Both the position numbers and the translations under genes were made by a program. The notes under the pieces were generated by a model. That model had not been told where the DNA came from and did not search any database. It saw only the letters and a program-made list of their open reading frames with translations. From the NCBI RefSeq assembly GCF_029212645.1, contig NZ_JARGND010000007.1:28099-92098 (forward strand): a stretch of DNA of 64,000 bases, read 5' to 3'. This DNA is from Vannielia sp. Lineage in GTDB: Bacteria > Pseudomonadota > Alphaproteobacteria > Rhodobacterales > Rhodobacteraceae. Shown one piece after another: positions 29,569 to 37,609 of the stretch; within the stretch, counting starts at the first letter, position 1, and every line of letters starts with the position of its first letter.

Positions 29569-30108
29569 ATGATTGATCCGGTCACCTCACGCACCTGGAC
29601 CTATCGCCTTGGCTTTATTGTCCTTTGTGCGCTGTTCACCTTCTTTCGGCTGTTGCCGCTGGATACCTCGGCCGAGGGCTGGCCCGGCCCGGATTTGATG
29701 CTGGCGCTCACCATGGCGTGGGTGCTCCGCCGTCCGGCTTTTGTGCCACCGATGTTGATCGTGATGGTGTTCCTGACGGCCGATCTGATCTTTCAGCGCC
29801 CGCCGGGGCTGTGGGCGATGCTGGTGCTGCTTGGCACCGAATTCCTGCGCGCCCGGCAATCCCTTTCGCGCGAGGTGCCCTTCCCGGTGGAATGGGCCCT
29901 GGCAGGCTCGGTGGTGCTGGCGATCCTGATCGCCTATTTCGCCCTGCTCGCCCTGTTCATGGTGCCGCGACCGCCGCTGAGCGTGGCCACCGCGCGGGCC
30001 ATTGCCACCATCGGTGTTTACCCCTTGGTGGTGCTCGCCTCCCACCTGCTCTTCGGGCTGCGCAAGGCCTCGCCCGGTGAGGTGGATGCACTGGGGCACC
30101 GGCTATGA
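29569..30108 (+). CDS. mreD: Rod shape-determining membrane protein MreD
   Basis: This 179-residue, strongly hydrophobic protein has five predicted membrane segments, begins MIDPVTSRTWTYRLGF and contains WPGPDLMLALTMAWVLRRP, the region best conserved in MreD. It belongs to the elongasome together with MreC and RodA. AAAAGGG precedes the ATG. Its stop overlaps the mrdA start (ATGA), so the two are translationally coupled. Confidence 0.92.
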   Translation: MIDPVTSRTWTYRLGFIVLCALFTFFRLLPLDTSAEGWPGPDLMLALTMAWVLRRPAFVPPMLIVMVFLTADLIFQRPPGLWAMLVLLGTEFLRARQSLSREVPFPVEWALAGSVVLAILIAYFALLALFMVPRPPLSVATARAIATIGVYPLVVLASHLLFGLRKASPGEVDALGHRL

Positions 30109-32021
30109 AGCGCGCGCCCAAGGACACCGAAGAGAGCGCCCGCCGGATCACCCGGCGCGGGCTGATCATGGGCGGGCTGATGGGCGGCTTTTCGGCGCTG
30201 CTGGTCGGGCGGATGCGCCACCTTCAGGTGGATCAGGCGGATACCTTCCGCCTGCTGGCCGAGGAAAACCGGATCAAGTTTTCGCTGATCCCGCCTGAGC
30301 GCGGGCTGATCTTTGACCGTGAAGGCCGCCCGCTCGCGGTCAACGAGCAGATCTACCGCGTGGTGCTCGTTCCCGAAGATGCGGGCGATATAGAGAACAC
30401 CATTGCGCGGCTGCGCCAGATCGTGCCGCTGCCCGATGAGGACGTGGAGAAAACCCTGGCAGATATCCGCCGCTCCTCGCCCTTCCATGAATACACCATC
30501 GCCGACCGGCTCTCATGGGAGCAGCTTTCGGAGGTGGCGGTCAACACGCCGGCGTTGCCCGGCATTTCGCCCAAGGTCGGGTTGTCGCGCAGCTATCCCC
30601 TGGCCGAGGATTTTGCCCATGTCATCGGCTATGTCGGGCGGGTCAGCGACTATGACCTCTCAAAGCTGGAAGAACCGGACCCGCTGTTGAAGCTGCCGCA
30701 ATTTCAGATCGGCAAATCGGGTGTCGAGAACAAGTGGGAAGAGCCGCTGAGGGGCCGCGCGGGCAACCGGCGGATCGAGGTGAACGCGGCTGGCCGGGTG
30801 ATGCGCGAGCTGGATCGCCAGCAAGGCGAAAGCGGTGCCGACCTGCAGCTTACAGTTGATTCCGCGCTGCAAAACTTTGTGCAGGCACGGCTGGGCACGG
30901 AAAGCGCCGCCTGCGTGGTGATGGATGTGGAAACCGGCGATCTGGTCGCCATCGGGTCTGCGCCCTCGTTTGATCCCAACCTGTTTGTGCGCGGCATTTC
31001 GGTAGCCGATTACAAATCCCTCACCGAAAATGACCACCGCCCGCTGGCCAACAAGGCCGCGCAGGGCCTCTACCCGCCCGGCTCGACGTTCAAGATGGTT
31101 ACCGCTCTGGCCGCGCTTGAGGCCGGTGTGATCACCCCCGGTGAAACCTTCTATTGCCGCGGCCACAAGGAGGTTGCGGGGCGCCGCTTTCACTGTTGGA
31201 AGCGCTCGGGGCACGGCTGGGTGGATCTCGATGGATCGCTCCAGCAAAGCTGTGATGTTTATTACTACGAAATCGCCTTGAAAGCGGGGATCGAGAATAT
31301 CTCGGCGATGGCCAAGAAGCTGGGCATCGGGGTGCGCCATGATGTGCCGATGTCTGCCGTCGCGCAGGGCCTCGCCCCCACCAAGGCGTGGAAAAAGGAG
31401 CGCTACGATCAGGATTGGGTGATCGGCGACAGCCTCAACGCCTCTATCGGGCAGGGCTTTGTGCTGGCCTCGCCGCTGCAACTGGCGGTGATGGCCGCGC
31501 GGATCGCCAGCGGGAACGCGATTGAGCCGCGCCTGGTCAAATCGGTCGATGGCCGCGAGACCGAGGTGAAGGGCGCGGTGCCGCTCGATATTTCGCCCAC
31601 CGCGCTGCAACAGGTCCGCAAGGGGATGTTCAACGTGGTGAACTCGGGCCGGGGCACCGCGCGGCGCGCCCGCATTTTGAGCGAAGGCATGGCCATGGCG
31701 GGCAAGACCGGCACCAGCCAGGTGCGCTCTGTTGTGGTGCGCAACCAGGATGTGCCGTGGGAAGAACGGGACCACGCGCTCTTTGTCGCCTTCGCGCCCT
31801 ACGACAAGCCGAAATACGCGCTTTCGGTGGTGGTTGAGCATGGCGGCGGCGGCTCTACGGTGGCGGCCCCGATCGCGCGGGATGTGATGCTACAGGCGCT
31901 CTATGGCGGCTTCCCGCCGCTTTCGGCCTATCCCAAAGGGGATCGCTGGCGGGTGGAGCAGATGCGCAAGGAGCTTCCCATCCGCGAGGAAATTCGCAAA
32001 CAGGCCAGTGATCGTGCATGA
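30105..32021 (+). CDS. mrdA: Penicillin-binding protein 2 (elongasome transpeptidase)
   Basis: The 638-residue class B PBP has an N-terminal membrane helix, a pedestal domain with PPERGLIFDREGRPLAVN, and a transpeptidase domain with YPPGSTFKM (nucleophile Ser and Lys), QQSCDVYYYEIA (second motif) and MAGKTGTSQ (KTG). It cross-links peptidoglycan during elongation and is the mecillinam target. It overlaps mreD and rodA by 4 bp each, so all the elongation proteins come from one message. Confidence 0.97.
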   Translation: MKRAPKDTEESARRITRRGLIMGGLMGGFSALLVGRMRHLQVDQADTFRLLAEENRIKFSLIPPERGLIFDREGRPLAVNEQIYRVVLVPEDAGDIENTIARLRQIVPLPDEDVEKTLADIRRSSPFHEYTIADRLSWEQLSEVAVNTPALPGISPKVGLSRSYPLAEDFAHVIGYVGRVSDYDLSKLEEPDPLLKLPQFQIGKSGVENKWEEPLRGRAGNRRIEVNAAGRVMRELDRQQGESGADLQLTVDSALQNFVQARLGTESAACVVMDVETGDLVAIGSAPSFDPNLFVRGISVADYKSLTENDHRPLANKAAQGLYPPGSTFKMVTALAALEAGVITPGETFYCRGHKEVAGRRFHCWKRSGHGWVDLDGSLQQSCDVYYYEIALKAGIENISAMAKKLGIGVRHDVPMSAVAQGLAPTKAWKKERYDQDWVIGDSLNASIGQGFVLASPLQLAVMAARIASGNAIEPRLVKSVDGRETEVKGAVPLDISPTALQQVRKGMFNVVNSGRGTARRARILSEGMAMAGKTGTSQVRSVVVRNQDVPWEERDHALFVAFAPYDKPKYALSVVVEHGGGGSTVAAPIARDVMLQALYGGFPPLSAYPKGDRWRVEQMRKELPIREEIRKQASDRA

Positions 32022-33166
32022 GCTATCTTGAGTATAACCGCGAGACCATCCCAACCGGTTTTGCCAAGGTGCTCTACCTCAATTGGGCGCTGGTGGTGCT
32101 GCTGATCGCGGTGGCCGGCGTGGGCTTTTTGATGCTGTTCTCGGTGGCGGGTGGCTCGCTTTCGCCCTGGGCCGAACCCCAGATGAAACGCTTTGCACTG
32201 GGGCTGACGCTGATGTTTCTCATCGCGATGGTTCCGATCTACTTTTGGCGCAATCTGGCGCTTCTGGCCTATATCGCCGCGCTCCTGATGCTTGTTTTCG
32301 TTGAACTATTTGGCTCTGTCGGCATGGGGGCGCAGCGCTGGATCGACCTTGGCTTCATGCAGCTCCAGCCCTCGGAACTGGCCAAGATCACCCTGGTGAT
32401 GCTGCTCGCCGCCTATTACGACTGGCTCGATGTCGGCAAAACCTCGCACCCGTTTTACGTGCTGATACCGGTGCTGCTGATCCTCATCCCCACCATCCTG
32501 GTGCTGCGCCAGCCTGATCTGGGCACAGCGCTTTTGCTGTTGGTCGGCGGCGCGACGGTGATGTTTTGCGCCGGGGTTCACTGGCTTTATTTCGCCGTGG
32601 TCGCGCTGATCGGCAGCGGCGGGGTGTTTTCGGTGTTTGCGCTTCGCGGCACGGCGTGGCAATTTTTGAAGGACTATCAGTATCGCCGGATCGACACCTT
32701 CCTTGATCCCGAGTCTGACCCGCTTGGCGCGGGCTACCACATCACCCAATCCAAGATCGCCCTCGGCTCTGGCGGCTGGACAGGGCGCGGGCTGATGGAG
32801 GGCACGCAGTCGCGGCTCAACTTCCTCCCGGAAAAGCACACCGACTTCATCTTCACCACACTGGCCGAGGAATTTGGCTTTGTGGGCGGGGTCTCGCTGC
32901 TGATGCTCTACATCGGCATCGTCGCGTTTTGCGTGGTGTCGGCGCTCAAGAACAAAGACCGCTTTTCCTCGCTGCTCACGCTGGGGATCGCGGGGGCGTT
33001 CTTTTTGTATTTCGCGGTCAACATGTCGATGGTCATGGGCCTTGCGCCGGTGGTTGGAGTGCCGCTGCCGCTGGTCAGCTACGGCGGCTCGGCCATGCTG
33101 GTGCTGATGGCGGCCTTCGGGCTGGTGCAATCGGCGCATGTTCATCGACCAAGGGGAAGAGCATGA
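32018..33166 (+). CDS. rodA: Peptidoglycan glycosyltransferase RodA
   Basis: The 382-residue SEDS protein has about ten membrane helices, the extracellular segment with LNFLPEKHTDFIFTTLAEEFGF that contains the catalytic region of SEDS polymerases, and the C-terminal GVPLPLVSYGGSAML signature. It polymerises glycan strands with PBP2 as partner. It overlaps mrdA upstream and ghrA downstream by 4 bp. Confidence 0.97.
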   Translation: MSYLEYNRETIPTGFAKVLYLNWALVVLLIAVAGVGFLMLFSVAGGSLSPWAEPQMKRFALGLTLMFLIAMVPIYFWRNLALLAYIAALLMLVFVELFGSVGMGAQRWIDLGFMQLQPSELAKITLVMLLAAYYDWLDVGKTSHPFYVLIPVLLILIPTILVLRQPDLGTALLLLVGGATVMFCAGVHWLYFAVVALIGSGGVFSVFALRGTAWQFLKDYQYRRIDTFLDPESDPLGAGYHITQSKIALGSGGWTGRGLMEGTQSRLNFLPEKHTDFIFTTLAEEFGFVGGVSLLMLYIGIVAFCVVSALKNKDRFSSLLTLGIAGAFFLYFAVNMSMVMGLAPVVGVPLPLVSYGGSAMLVLMAAFGLVQSAHVHRPRGRA

Positions 33167-34098
33167 TTCAACTGGTTTTTTCGGCACCTGACGGGGTGTG
33201 GGATGAGTACGCGCCTGTTTTGCCCGGCGCTTTGGCCGAGGCGGGGCTAGAGGCGCAGATCGCGCAGGCGGGTGAGGTGGCCCCGGAGGCTGTTGATTAC
33301 ATCGTCTTCGCGCCCAGCGGGCCGATAGCGGATTTCACCCCCTACACCCGCGCCCGCGCGGCGCTGTCGCTTTGGGCCGGGGTGGAGCAGATCGTTGGCA
33401 ACGAAACCCTCACCATGCCGCTGGCCCGGATGGTGGACCCCAAGATGACAGAGGGCATGGTGCAATGGGTGCTGGGCCATACCATGCGCCATCATCTTGG
33501 GCTGGATGCGCATATCGTGAACCCCGAGGGCGAGTGGCGTTTCTTTGTGCCGCCGCTGCCGGAGGATCGCGTGGTTACGGTGCTGGGGCTTGGCGCCCTG
33601 GGCGCGGCCTGTGCGAGGGCCCTGGCCGGCGCGGGCTTTGCGGTGCGGGGCTGGTCGCGCGGGGCGAAAGAGATTGAGGGCGTGGCCTGCTTTAGCGGCG
33701 ATGCGGGGCTGCGCGACGCGCTGAACGGCGCGCAGATTATCGTCACCCTGCTGCCCGCAACGCCCGCCACCGAGAACACTCTCAACACCGAAACCCTTGG
33801 CTGGCTCGCGCAGGGTAGCTTTGTGCTGAACCCCGGTCGCGGCACGCTGATTGATGATGCGGCGCTGCTGAAGGCGCTGAAAAGCGGCCGCTTGGCCCAT
33901 GCAACGCTGGATACCTTCCGCGACGAGCCGCTGCCAAGGGATCACCCGTTTTGGGCAAATCCCGGCGTTACCGTCACCGCCCACACCGCCTCGGCGACCC
34001 GGCCTGCCTCTGCGGCGCAGTCCATCGCCCAAAACATCCGCCGCGCCGAGGCGGGCGAGGGCTTGGTGGGGCTGGTGGATCGCGCTGCCGGGTACTGA
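33163..34098 (+). CDS. ghrA: Glyoxylate/hydroxypyruvate reductase A-like D-2-hydroxyacid dehydrogenase
   Basis: The 311-residue protein has the NAD(P) motif VLGLGALGAACARALAGAGF, a following WSRG that fits NADPH use, the catalytic-region block LNPGRGTLIDDAALL, and VTAHTAS with the catalytic His. It resembles E. coli GhrA, which reduces glyoxylate and hydroxypyruvate. Glyoxylate is also an intermediate of the ethylmalonyl-CoA route encoded nearby. Its ATG overlaps the rodA stop, an unusual coupling of a metabolic gene to the cell-wall operon. A perfect palindrome follows it. Confidence 0.9.
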   Translation: MIQLVFSAPDGVWDEYAPVLPGALAEAGLEAQIAQAGEVAPEAVDYIVFAPSGPIADFTPYTRARAALSLWAGVEQIVGNETLTMPLARMVDPKMTEGMVQWVLGHTMRHHLGLDAHIVNPEGEWRFFVPPLPEDRVVTVLGLGALGAACARALAGAGFAVRGWSRGAKEIEGVACFSGDAGLRDALNGAQIIVTLLPATPATENTLNTETLGWLAQGSFVLNPGRGTLIDDAALLKALKSGRLAHATLDTFRDEPLPRDHPFWANPGVTVTAHTASATRPASAAQSIAQNIRRAEAGEGLVGLVDRAAGY

Positions 34099-34104
34099 GC
34101 CGCC

Positions 34105-34146
34105 TAGAGCGTGTCGCGTTCATTCGAATTCACGCGACACGCTCTA
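34105..34146. repeat. 15-bp perfect palindromic hairpin (terminator or dispersed repeat)
   Basis: The arm at 34105-34119 (TAGAGCGTGTCGCGT) pairs without mismatch with 34132-34146 over a 12-base loop containing ATTCGAAT. It lies six bases after ghrA and 30 bases after the convergent helicase gene. Strings of the type AGAGCGTGTCGCG recur between genes in alphaproteobacteria, so a mobile palindromic repeat acting as bidirectional terminator is likely. Confidence 0.75.
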
Positions 34147-34175
34147 ACTTATTGATTTCGCATGTTCGAGAAGCT

Positions 34176-35705
34176 CTAATCCGGGCCCTGCACCTCCAGG
34201 GTGAGAGGCGCGGCGGGGGCGACCAGATCATTGGTGGTGAGCGGCCCGGTCGGGCGGGCGAGCCGGTTGCGAACGCACCAGATCAACCGGGTTTCGGCCC
34301 GCGTGATCGCCACATAGGCAAGGCGCTTCCACAGCGGCTGCCCGGCTTCCATCTTGTTCATCCGGGCGGCAATGGCGAGGTCTGGCGCAAACACCTGCAC
34401 GGTGGGCCACTGGCTGCCTTGCGCCTTGTGGATCGTCACCGCCGCGCCGTGCAAAAAGGTGGCTCCCATGCGGGCGGCAAAGGGGATGAACGGCTCTTCC
34501 TCATCCGGCAGCTCGATCTTGACGATGGAAGCGGCAGACACCTGCGGGTCCTCGGCCCCCACCACATGCAGGCGCGAGAATCCGGGCTTGCGACCGGGGC
34601 CGAGATACACAACCTGCGCCCCTTTGATCAGCCCGCGCGCCTCCAGATCAAGGCGCTTTTTGCGGTGTTTCATTGGCAGTTCGATGCCGTCGCAAATCAG
34701 CGGCTCGCCTTCAAGCAGCGCATCATGCGGGGCACCATAGGCGGCGCGGAAGGCGTGGATCAGGCGAATGCGGGTTTTGTTGGTCCAGACCAGCGCGGGG
34801 GAGCGGGCCATCAGCCCGGCCTCAACCCGCTGGCCGATTTGCACCCGGTCATCGCGCGCGGCGGCCTGCTCCACCAGCCGTTCGAACGCCGGAAAATCAA
34901 CCTGCGGGTCGGCCAGCGCGTGGGCAAGATCGAGGATCGGGTTGTCCCCCTCCTGGCGGTGCACCCGGTGCAGGATCAGGCGGCGCTTTTCGGGGAGGCG
35001 GTCAAACACCATATTGCCCGACTGTTTGACAGGCGCCAGCTGGGCCGGATCGCCAAACAGCACGAGGGTGGTGAAAATTTCCTTCAGGTCTTCGAACTGG
35101 TCATCCGACAGCATCGAGGATTCGTCGATAAAGCCAATGTCGAGCGGCTCCTCGCGGCGCTTCCAACCGGTGATGAAATCCGAGCCGCGCAGCCCCGCCG
35201 AGGCGAGCGCGGCGGGCACGGACTTATGGGCTTGAAAGGAGGCATGAGCACGGTCGAGGGCTTCCTCTGTAAGCCCTTCAATCTCGGGGCGCTCGCCATT
35301 GCCAGCCAGCCATTCGGCAATACGCTCATATTCGGGATCATAGACCGGGGTATAAAGGATGCGGTGGATCGTGGTGGCGGCAACGCCGCGGTTGCGCAGC
35401 ACCGATGCCGCCTTGTTGGTGGGGGCCAAAATCGCCAGCGTGCGGCGATCCTTGCGCGGCTTGCCCTCGTAATCCCCGGAAATCACATCAACCCCGGCCT
35501 CGGCCAGCGCGTCCCCCAACCGGGCCAGCAGCAGGGTTTTGCCCGAACCGGCCTTGCCCATCACCGCCGTCACGCTGTCACGGCCCGTGGCGGCGGGGGT
35601 GAGCACCTCGTCTTCAAGGTTTACGCCCGCCGAGCGCAACACCTCCGAGAGGCTATCCCAGGCTTCGGCCTGGTCGTCGGAGAAGGTCAGCGCGGGGGCG
35701 GTCAT
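34176..35705 (-). CDS. RecD-like ATP-dependent DNA helicase (SF1)
   Basis: The 509-residue protein has Walker A MGKAGSGKTLLL (about residue 50), motif Ia LAPTNKAASVLR, motif II IGFIDESSML, motif III LFGDPAQLAPV, and the C-terminal motifs VTIHKAQGSQWP and LAYVAITRAETRLIW. It is a stand-alone RecD/TraA-like 5'-3' helicase without a RecBCD partner. It starts 33 bp downstream of luxI on the same strand and is probably in the same transcript, though no functional link to quorum sensing is known. Confidence 0.92.
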   Translation of the reverse strand: MTAPALTFSDDQAEAWDSLSEVLRSAGVNLEDEVLTPAATGRDSVTAVMGKAGSGKTLLLARLGDALAEAGVDVISGDYEGKPRKDRRTLAILAPTNKAASVLRNRGVAATTIHRILYTPVYDPEYERIAEWLAGNGERPEIEGLTEEALDRAHASFQAHKSVPAALASAGLRGSDFITGWKRREEPLDIGFIDESSMLSDDQFEDLKEIFTTLVLFGDPAQLAPVKQSGNMVFDRLPEKRRLILHRVHRQEGDNPILDLAHALADPQVDFPAFERLVEQAAARDDRVQIGQRVEAGLMARSPALVWTNKTRIRLIHAFRAAYGAPHDALLEGEPLICDGIELPMKHRKKRLDLEARGLIKGAQVVYLGPGRKPGFSRLHVVGAEDPQVSAASIVKIELPDEEEPFIPFAARMGATFLHGAAVTIHKAQGSQWPTVQVFAPDLAIAARMNKMEAGQPLWKRLAYVAITRAETRLIWCVRNRLARPTGPLTTNDLVAPAAPLTLEVQGPD

Positions 35706-35738
35706 GGGGCGGAACTTACGGGCTCCGCCCCTGATGCG

Positions 35739-36377
35739 CTAGGCCGAAACGGCCTGCGGCGTGGCCGCGGCCCGGCCAAAGGCCCGCTCGAACCAAAGGG
35801 TCGAAAGCTCGTCCGAAAGCCCGGCCTTGCGAGCCATCCGGGTGCGCAGGTCTTCGGAGTATTCCCACAGGCCAACGCTCACCGCATCGCGGCCTTTACC
35901 TGTGGTGCCCAGGATCGTTGGAGGCCACCCAAGGCGGCCATAAATGCGCACCATCCGGGCATCAAACACCCCCACGGCATCCGTGAGGTGAAAGCCAATC
36001 CCCACTTCCGCCCCGCCCAACATCAGCGCCGCCGAAACACGCGGCTCCGCATCGGGCGCAAGGCAAAAGCGGGTGCATTCCCAGATCAGCGGGTGGCTGA
36101 TGGTCACGCCGTCGGTCACATGGGTGAAATGATCGTTCACCATGCAGGGCGCGGTTGTGGGCATGAACCGCATCGAGCCGCCATGGCTGCCATCGGCCCG
36201 CTGCCAGATCACATAGAGCGGGTTCATCGCATCGTATTGGTCGTGCTCCTCACCCGCAGCGTCCACCGACACATCCCAGCCCAAACGCTCGCGAAACTGA
36301 TGCGCCCGGTCGCGGAACATCCCCGATCGAAGCTTGGGAAACTGGTTAAGATCACTGCCGTAAATGTAGCGTAGCAT
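35739..36377 (-). CDS. luxI: Acyl-homoserine-lactone synthase (LuxI family)
   Basis: The 212-residue protein carries all the LuxI invariant residues at nearly standard positions: R24, F28, W34, D46 and D49 (from MFRDRAHQFRERLGW and HDQYDAMNP), R70 in SMRFMPT, F84, and E100 and R103 in WECTRF. It makes an N-acyl homoserine lactone from SAM and acyl-ACP. GGAGGG precedes the ATG. luxR lies directly upstream on the same strand, with a 114 bp spacer that contains an AACGT inverted repeat. Acyl chain length cannot be predicted. Confidence 0.95.
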   Translation of the reverse strand: MLRYIYGSDLNQFPKLRSGMFRDRAHQFRERLGWDVSVDAAGEEHDQYDAMNPLYVIWQRADGSHGGSMRFMPTTAPCMVNDHFTHVTDGVTISHPLIWECTRFCLAPDAEPRVSAALMLGGAEVGIGFHLTDAVGVFDARMVRIYGRLGWPPTILGTTGKGRDAVSVGLWEYSEDLRTRMARKAGLSDELSTLWFERAFGRAAATPQAVSA

Positions 36378-36391
36378 AGCTCGCCCTCCGT

Positions 36392-36406
36392 ACGTTCATC
36401 AAACGT
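36392..36406. promoter_or_regulatory. Inverted repeat ACGTT-catca-AACGT just upstream of luxI
   Basis: A perfect 5-bp inverted repeat lies 15-29 bases before the luxI start, adjacent to its ribosome binding site. Its position suits repression or translational effects more than classical lux-box activation. The 36410-36490 stretch is AT-rich and probably holds the promoter. Confidence 0.3.
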
Positions 36407-36491
36407 TTCAGAGGGTAGAGTAGAATCGTTAAGATTGAGACATGGTTAAAAACAGCCCGTTAAAGTTGCATTACCTTTTGCCGGGCAGCGA

Positions 36492-37211
36492 TTAAAAAAC
36501 CAGCAATCCCTGTGACAACGCCAGGGCAACGGCATGGGTGGTGTTCATCGCGCCGAGCTTATAACGCGCGCCCTCGATATAAACCCGCAGGGTATGCTCG
36601 GAGATTTGCAAGCTTTCAGAGGCCTGTGCGCGGGAGTAGCCCAGCGCCAGCAAGGTCAGCGCATCGCGCTCGCGCGGCGAAAGGGCGCGGTGCGGCGCGC
36701 TTGTGGCCCCTTCGCCGCTCTCAAGCTCCAGCGCCTTTTGGTTGATATAATGCGCCGCAAGGATCAGATCGCGGGTGCTTTCTTCGGTGAAGCGGCCCCA
36801 GGTGCGATCATTGGCATTGCTTGATACGGTAAACAGCGCAAACTGCCCCGCCGGGCCACGGATTGGCACGGTAAACCCTTGCCTGCCAACTCCGGCAGAT
36901 TGAGCCTCGCCCACAAAATCGCGGGTCACCTTGCCAGACCAGTCAAGGCGGCTCCAATCAACGGGGTGAAAGCGCTGGTAACAGCCCACCACCACCGGAT
37001 CGACCCGCTCATATTCCTTGTCGATATAGCGCTCGACCCAGTCGTCGGCATAGGTCAGCACGCCGTATTGGCCGCCGGACGCATTTACAGAATGGTAAAC
37101 GACGTGCTCAACGTCGAAATGCTCGCGCAGGTCGAAAACCTGCGCTTGAAGGGCGTCAGGCGTGTCCGCCTGCTGCAACCCCTCGATGAAGTTCTCTAAT
37201 GCCGCCACCAT
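36492..37211 (-). CDS. luxR: LuxR-family autoinducer-binding transcriptional regulator
   Basis: The 239-residue protein has an N-terminal autoinducer-binding domain that keeps the key residues Trp, Tyr, Asp and Pro in DDWVERYIDKEYERVDPVV, Trp in HPVDW and Gly in GRQGFTVPIRG. The C-terminal LuxR HTH begins LSPRERDALTLLALGYSRAQ. It should bind an acyl homoserine lactone made by the adjacent LuxI. The ATG at 37211 was chosen because the upstream part of the frame overlaps another small gene. Operon: small gene, luxR, then luxI. Confidence 0.94.
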   Translation of the reverse strand: MVAALENFIEGLQQADTPDALQAQVFDLREHFDVEHVVYHSVNASGGQYGVLTYADDWVERYIDKEYERVDPVVVGCYQRFHPVDWSRLDWSGKVTRDFVGEAQSAGVGRQGFTVPIRGPAGQFALFTVSSNANDRTWGRFTEESTRDLILAAHYINQKALELESGEGATSAPHRALSPRERDALTLLALGYSRAQASESLQISEHTLRVYIEGARYKLGAMNTTHAVALALSQGLLVF

Positions 37212-37377
37212 CACTATCTGGCGTGGCCCCCCCCTGCTGTCGAGCGCGCTCGCGTCCGATGGCCTGCTCGGCCACGGCAATGGTTTCAACCAGTTGCGGA
37301 ACCAACCCGGCGAGCGCATTGCGCTCCGCGTAGGCACTCAGGTCCGCCAATACGTCAACCATCCACTCATGTTTCAT
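37156..37377 (-). CDS. Small protein upstream of and overlapping luxR
   Basis: This 73-residue frame starts MKHEWMVDVLADLSAYAERN, with GAGG six bases before its ATG at 37377. Its first 45 residues are an amphipathic, acidic helix-like segment (LADLSAYAERNALAGLVPQL) that looks like a genuine protein, while the last 25 are Gly-rich. It overlaps the luxR start by 56 bp in another frame. I recall small proteins of this kind beside roseobacter luxR genes but cannot name a family. It may couple luxR translation. Confidence 0.6.
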   Translation of the reverse strand: MKHEWMVDVLADLSAYAERNALAGLVPQLVETIAVAEQAIGRERARQQGGATPDSDGGGIRELHRGVAAGGHA

Positions 37378-37461
37378 CAGCAGCCTCGTTTATAAAGGTT
37401 AATGAGCCGTTAACACAACTCCAGCATGTATACTCTTAGCGAAGATAATGATTCTTGTTTA

Positions 37462-37479
37462 CTCCCCTGAAATGGGGAG
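37462..37479. promoter_or_regulatory. 18-bp dyad CTCCCC-TGAAAT-GGGGAG, lux-box-like
   Basis: The perfect 6-bp arms flank TGAAAT, 85-102 bases upstream of the small gene that precedes luxR. A TATACA (37432-37427, minus strand) could be the -10 of that operon, putting the dyad centre near -50. Length and symmetry fit a LuxR-type operator; the centre is shared with the dyad before creatinase. Confidence 0.45.
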
Positions 37480-37555
37480 GGACTGTTTACATGGCATTTT
37501 TTGCATATGCGTGGCCCGCCCCGCCCGCCTCGGGCACAACCATAGCGCGTAGAGA

Positions 37556-37586
37556 AAAGGCCCGAGCGCAATGCGCCCGGGCCTTT
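37556..37586 (-). terminator. Intrinsic terminator of ccrA
   Basis: On the minus strand AAAGGCCCG pairs perfectly with CGGGCCTTT, with an inner GCGC-attGCGC extension, and is followed by TTCTCT. It begins 24 bases after the ccrA stop. Confidence 0.85.
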
Positions 37587-37609
37587 GGCCTCCTCTCCGG
37601 AGGGTGTCT

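Noticed and set aside
33951..36374. An open frame of about 807 codons on the + strand across the helicase and luxI genes
   Set aside because: It is antisense to two genes with complete, recognisable motifs. Long antisense frames are common in GC-rich DNA and its translation is low-complexity and His/Gly/Arg-rich.
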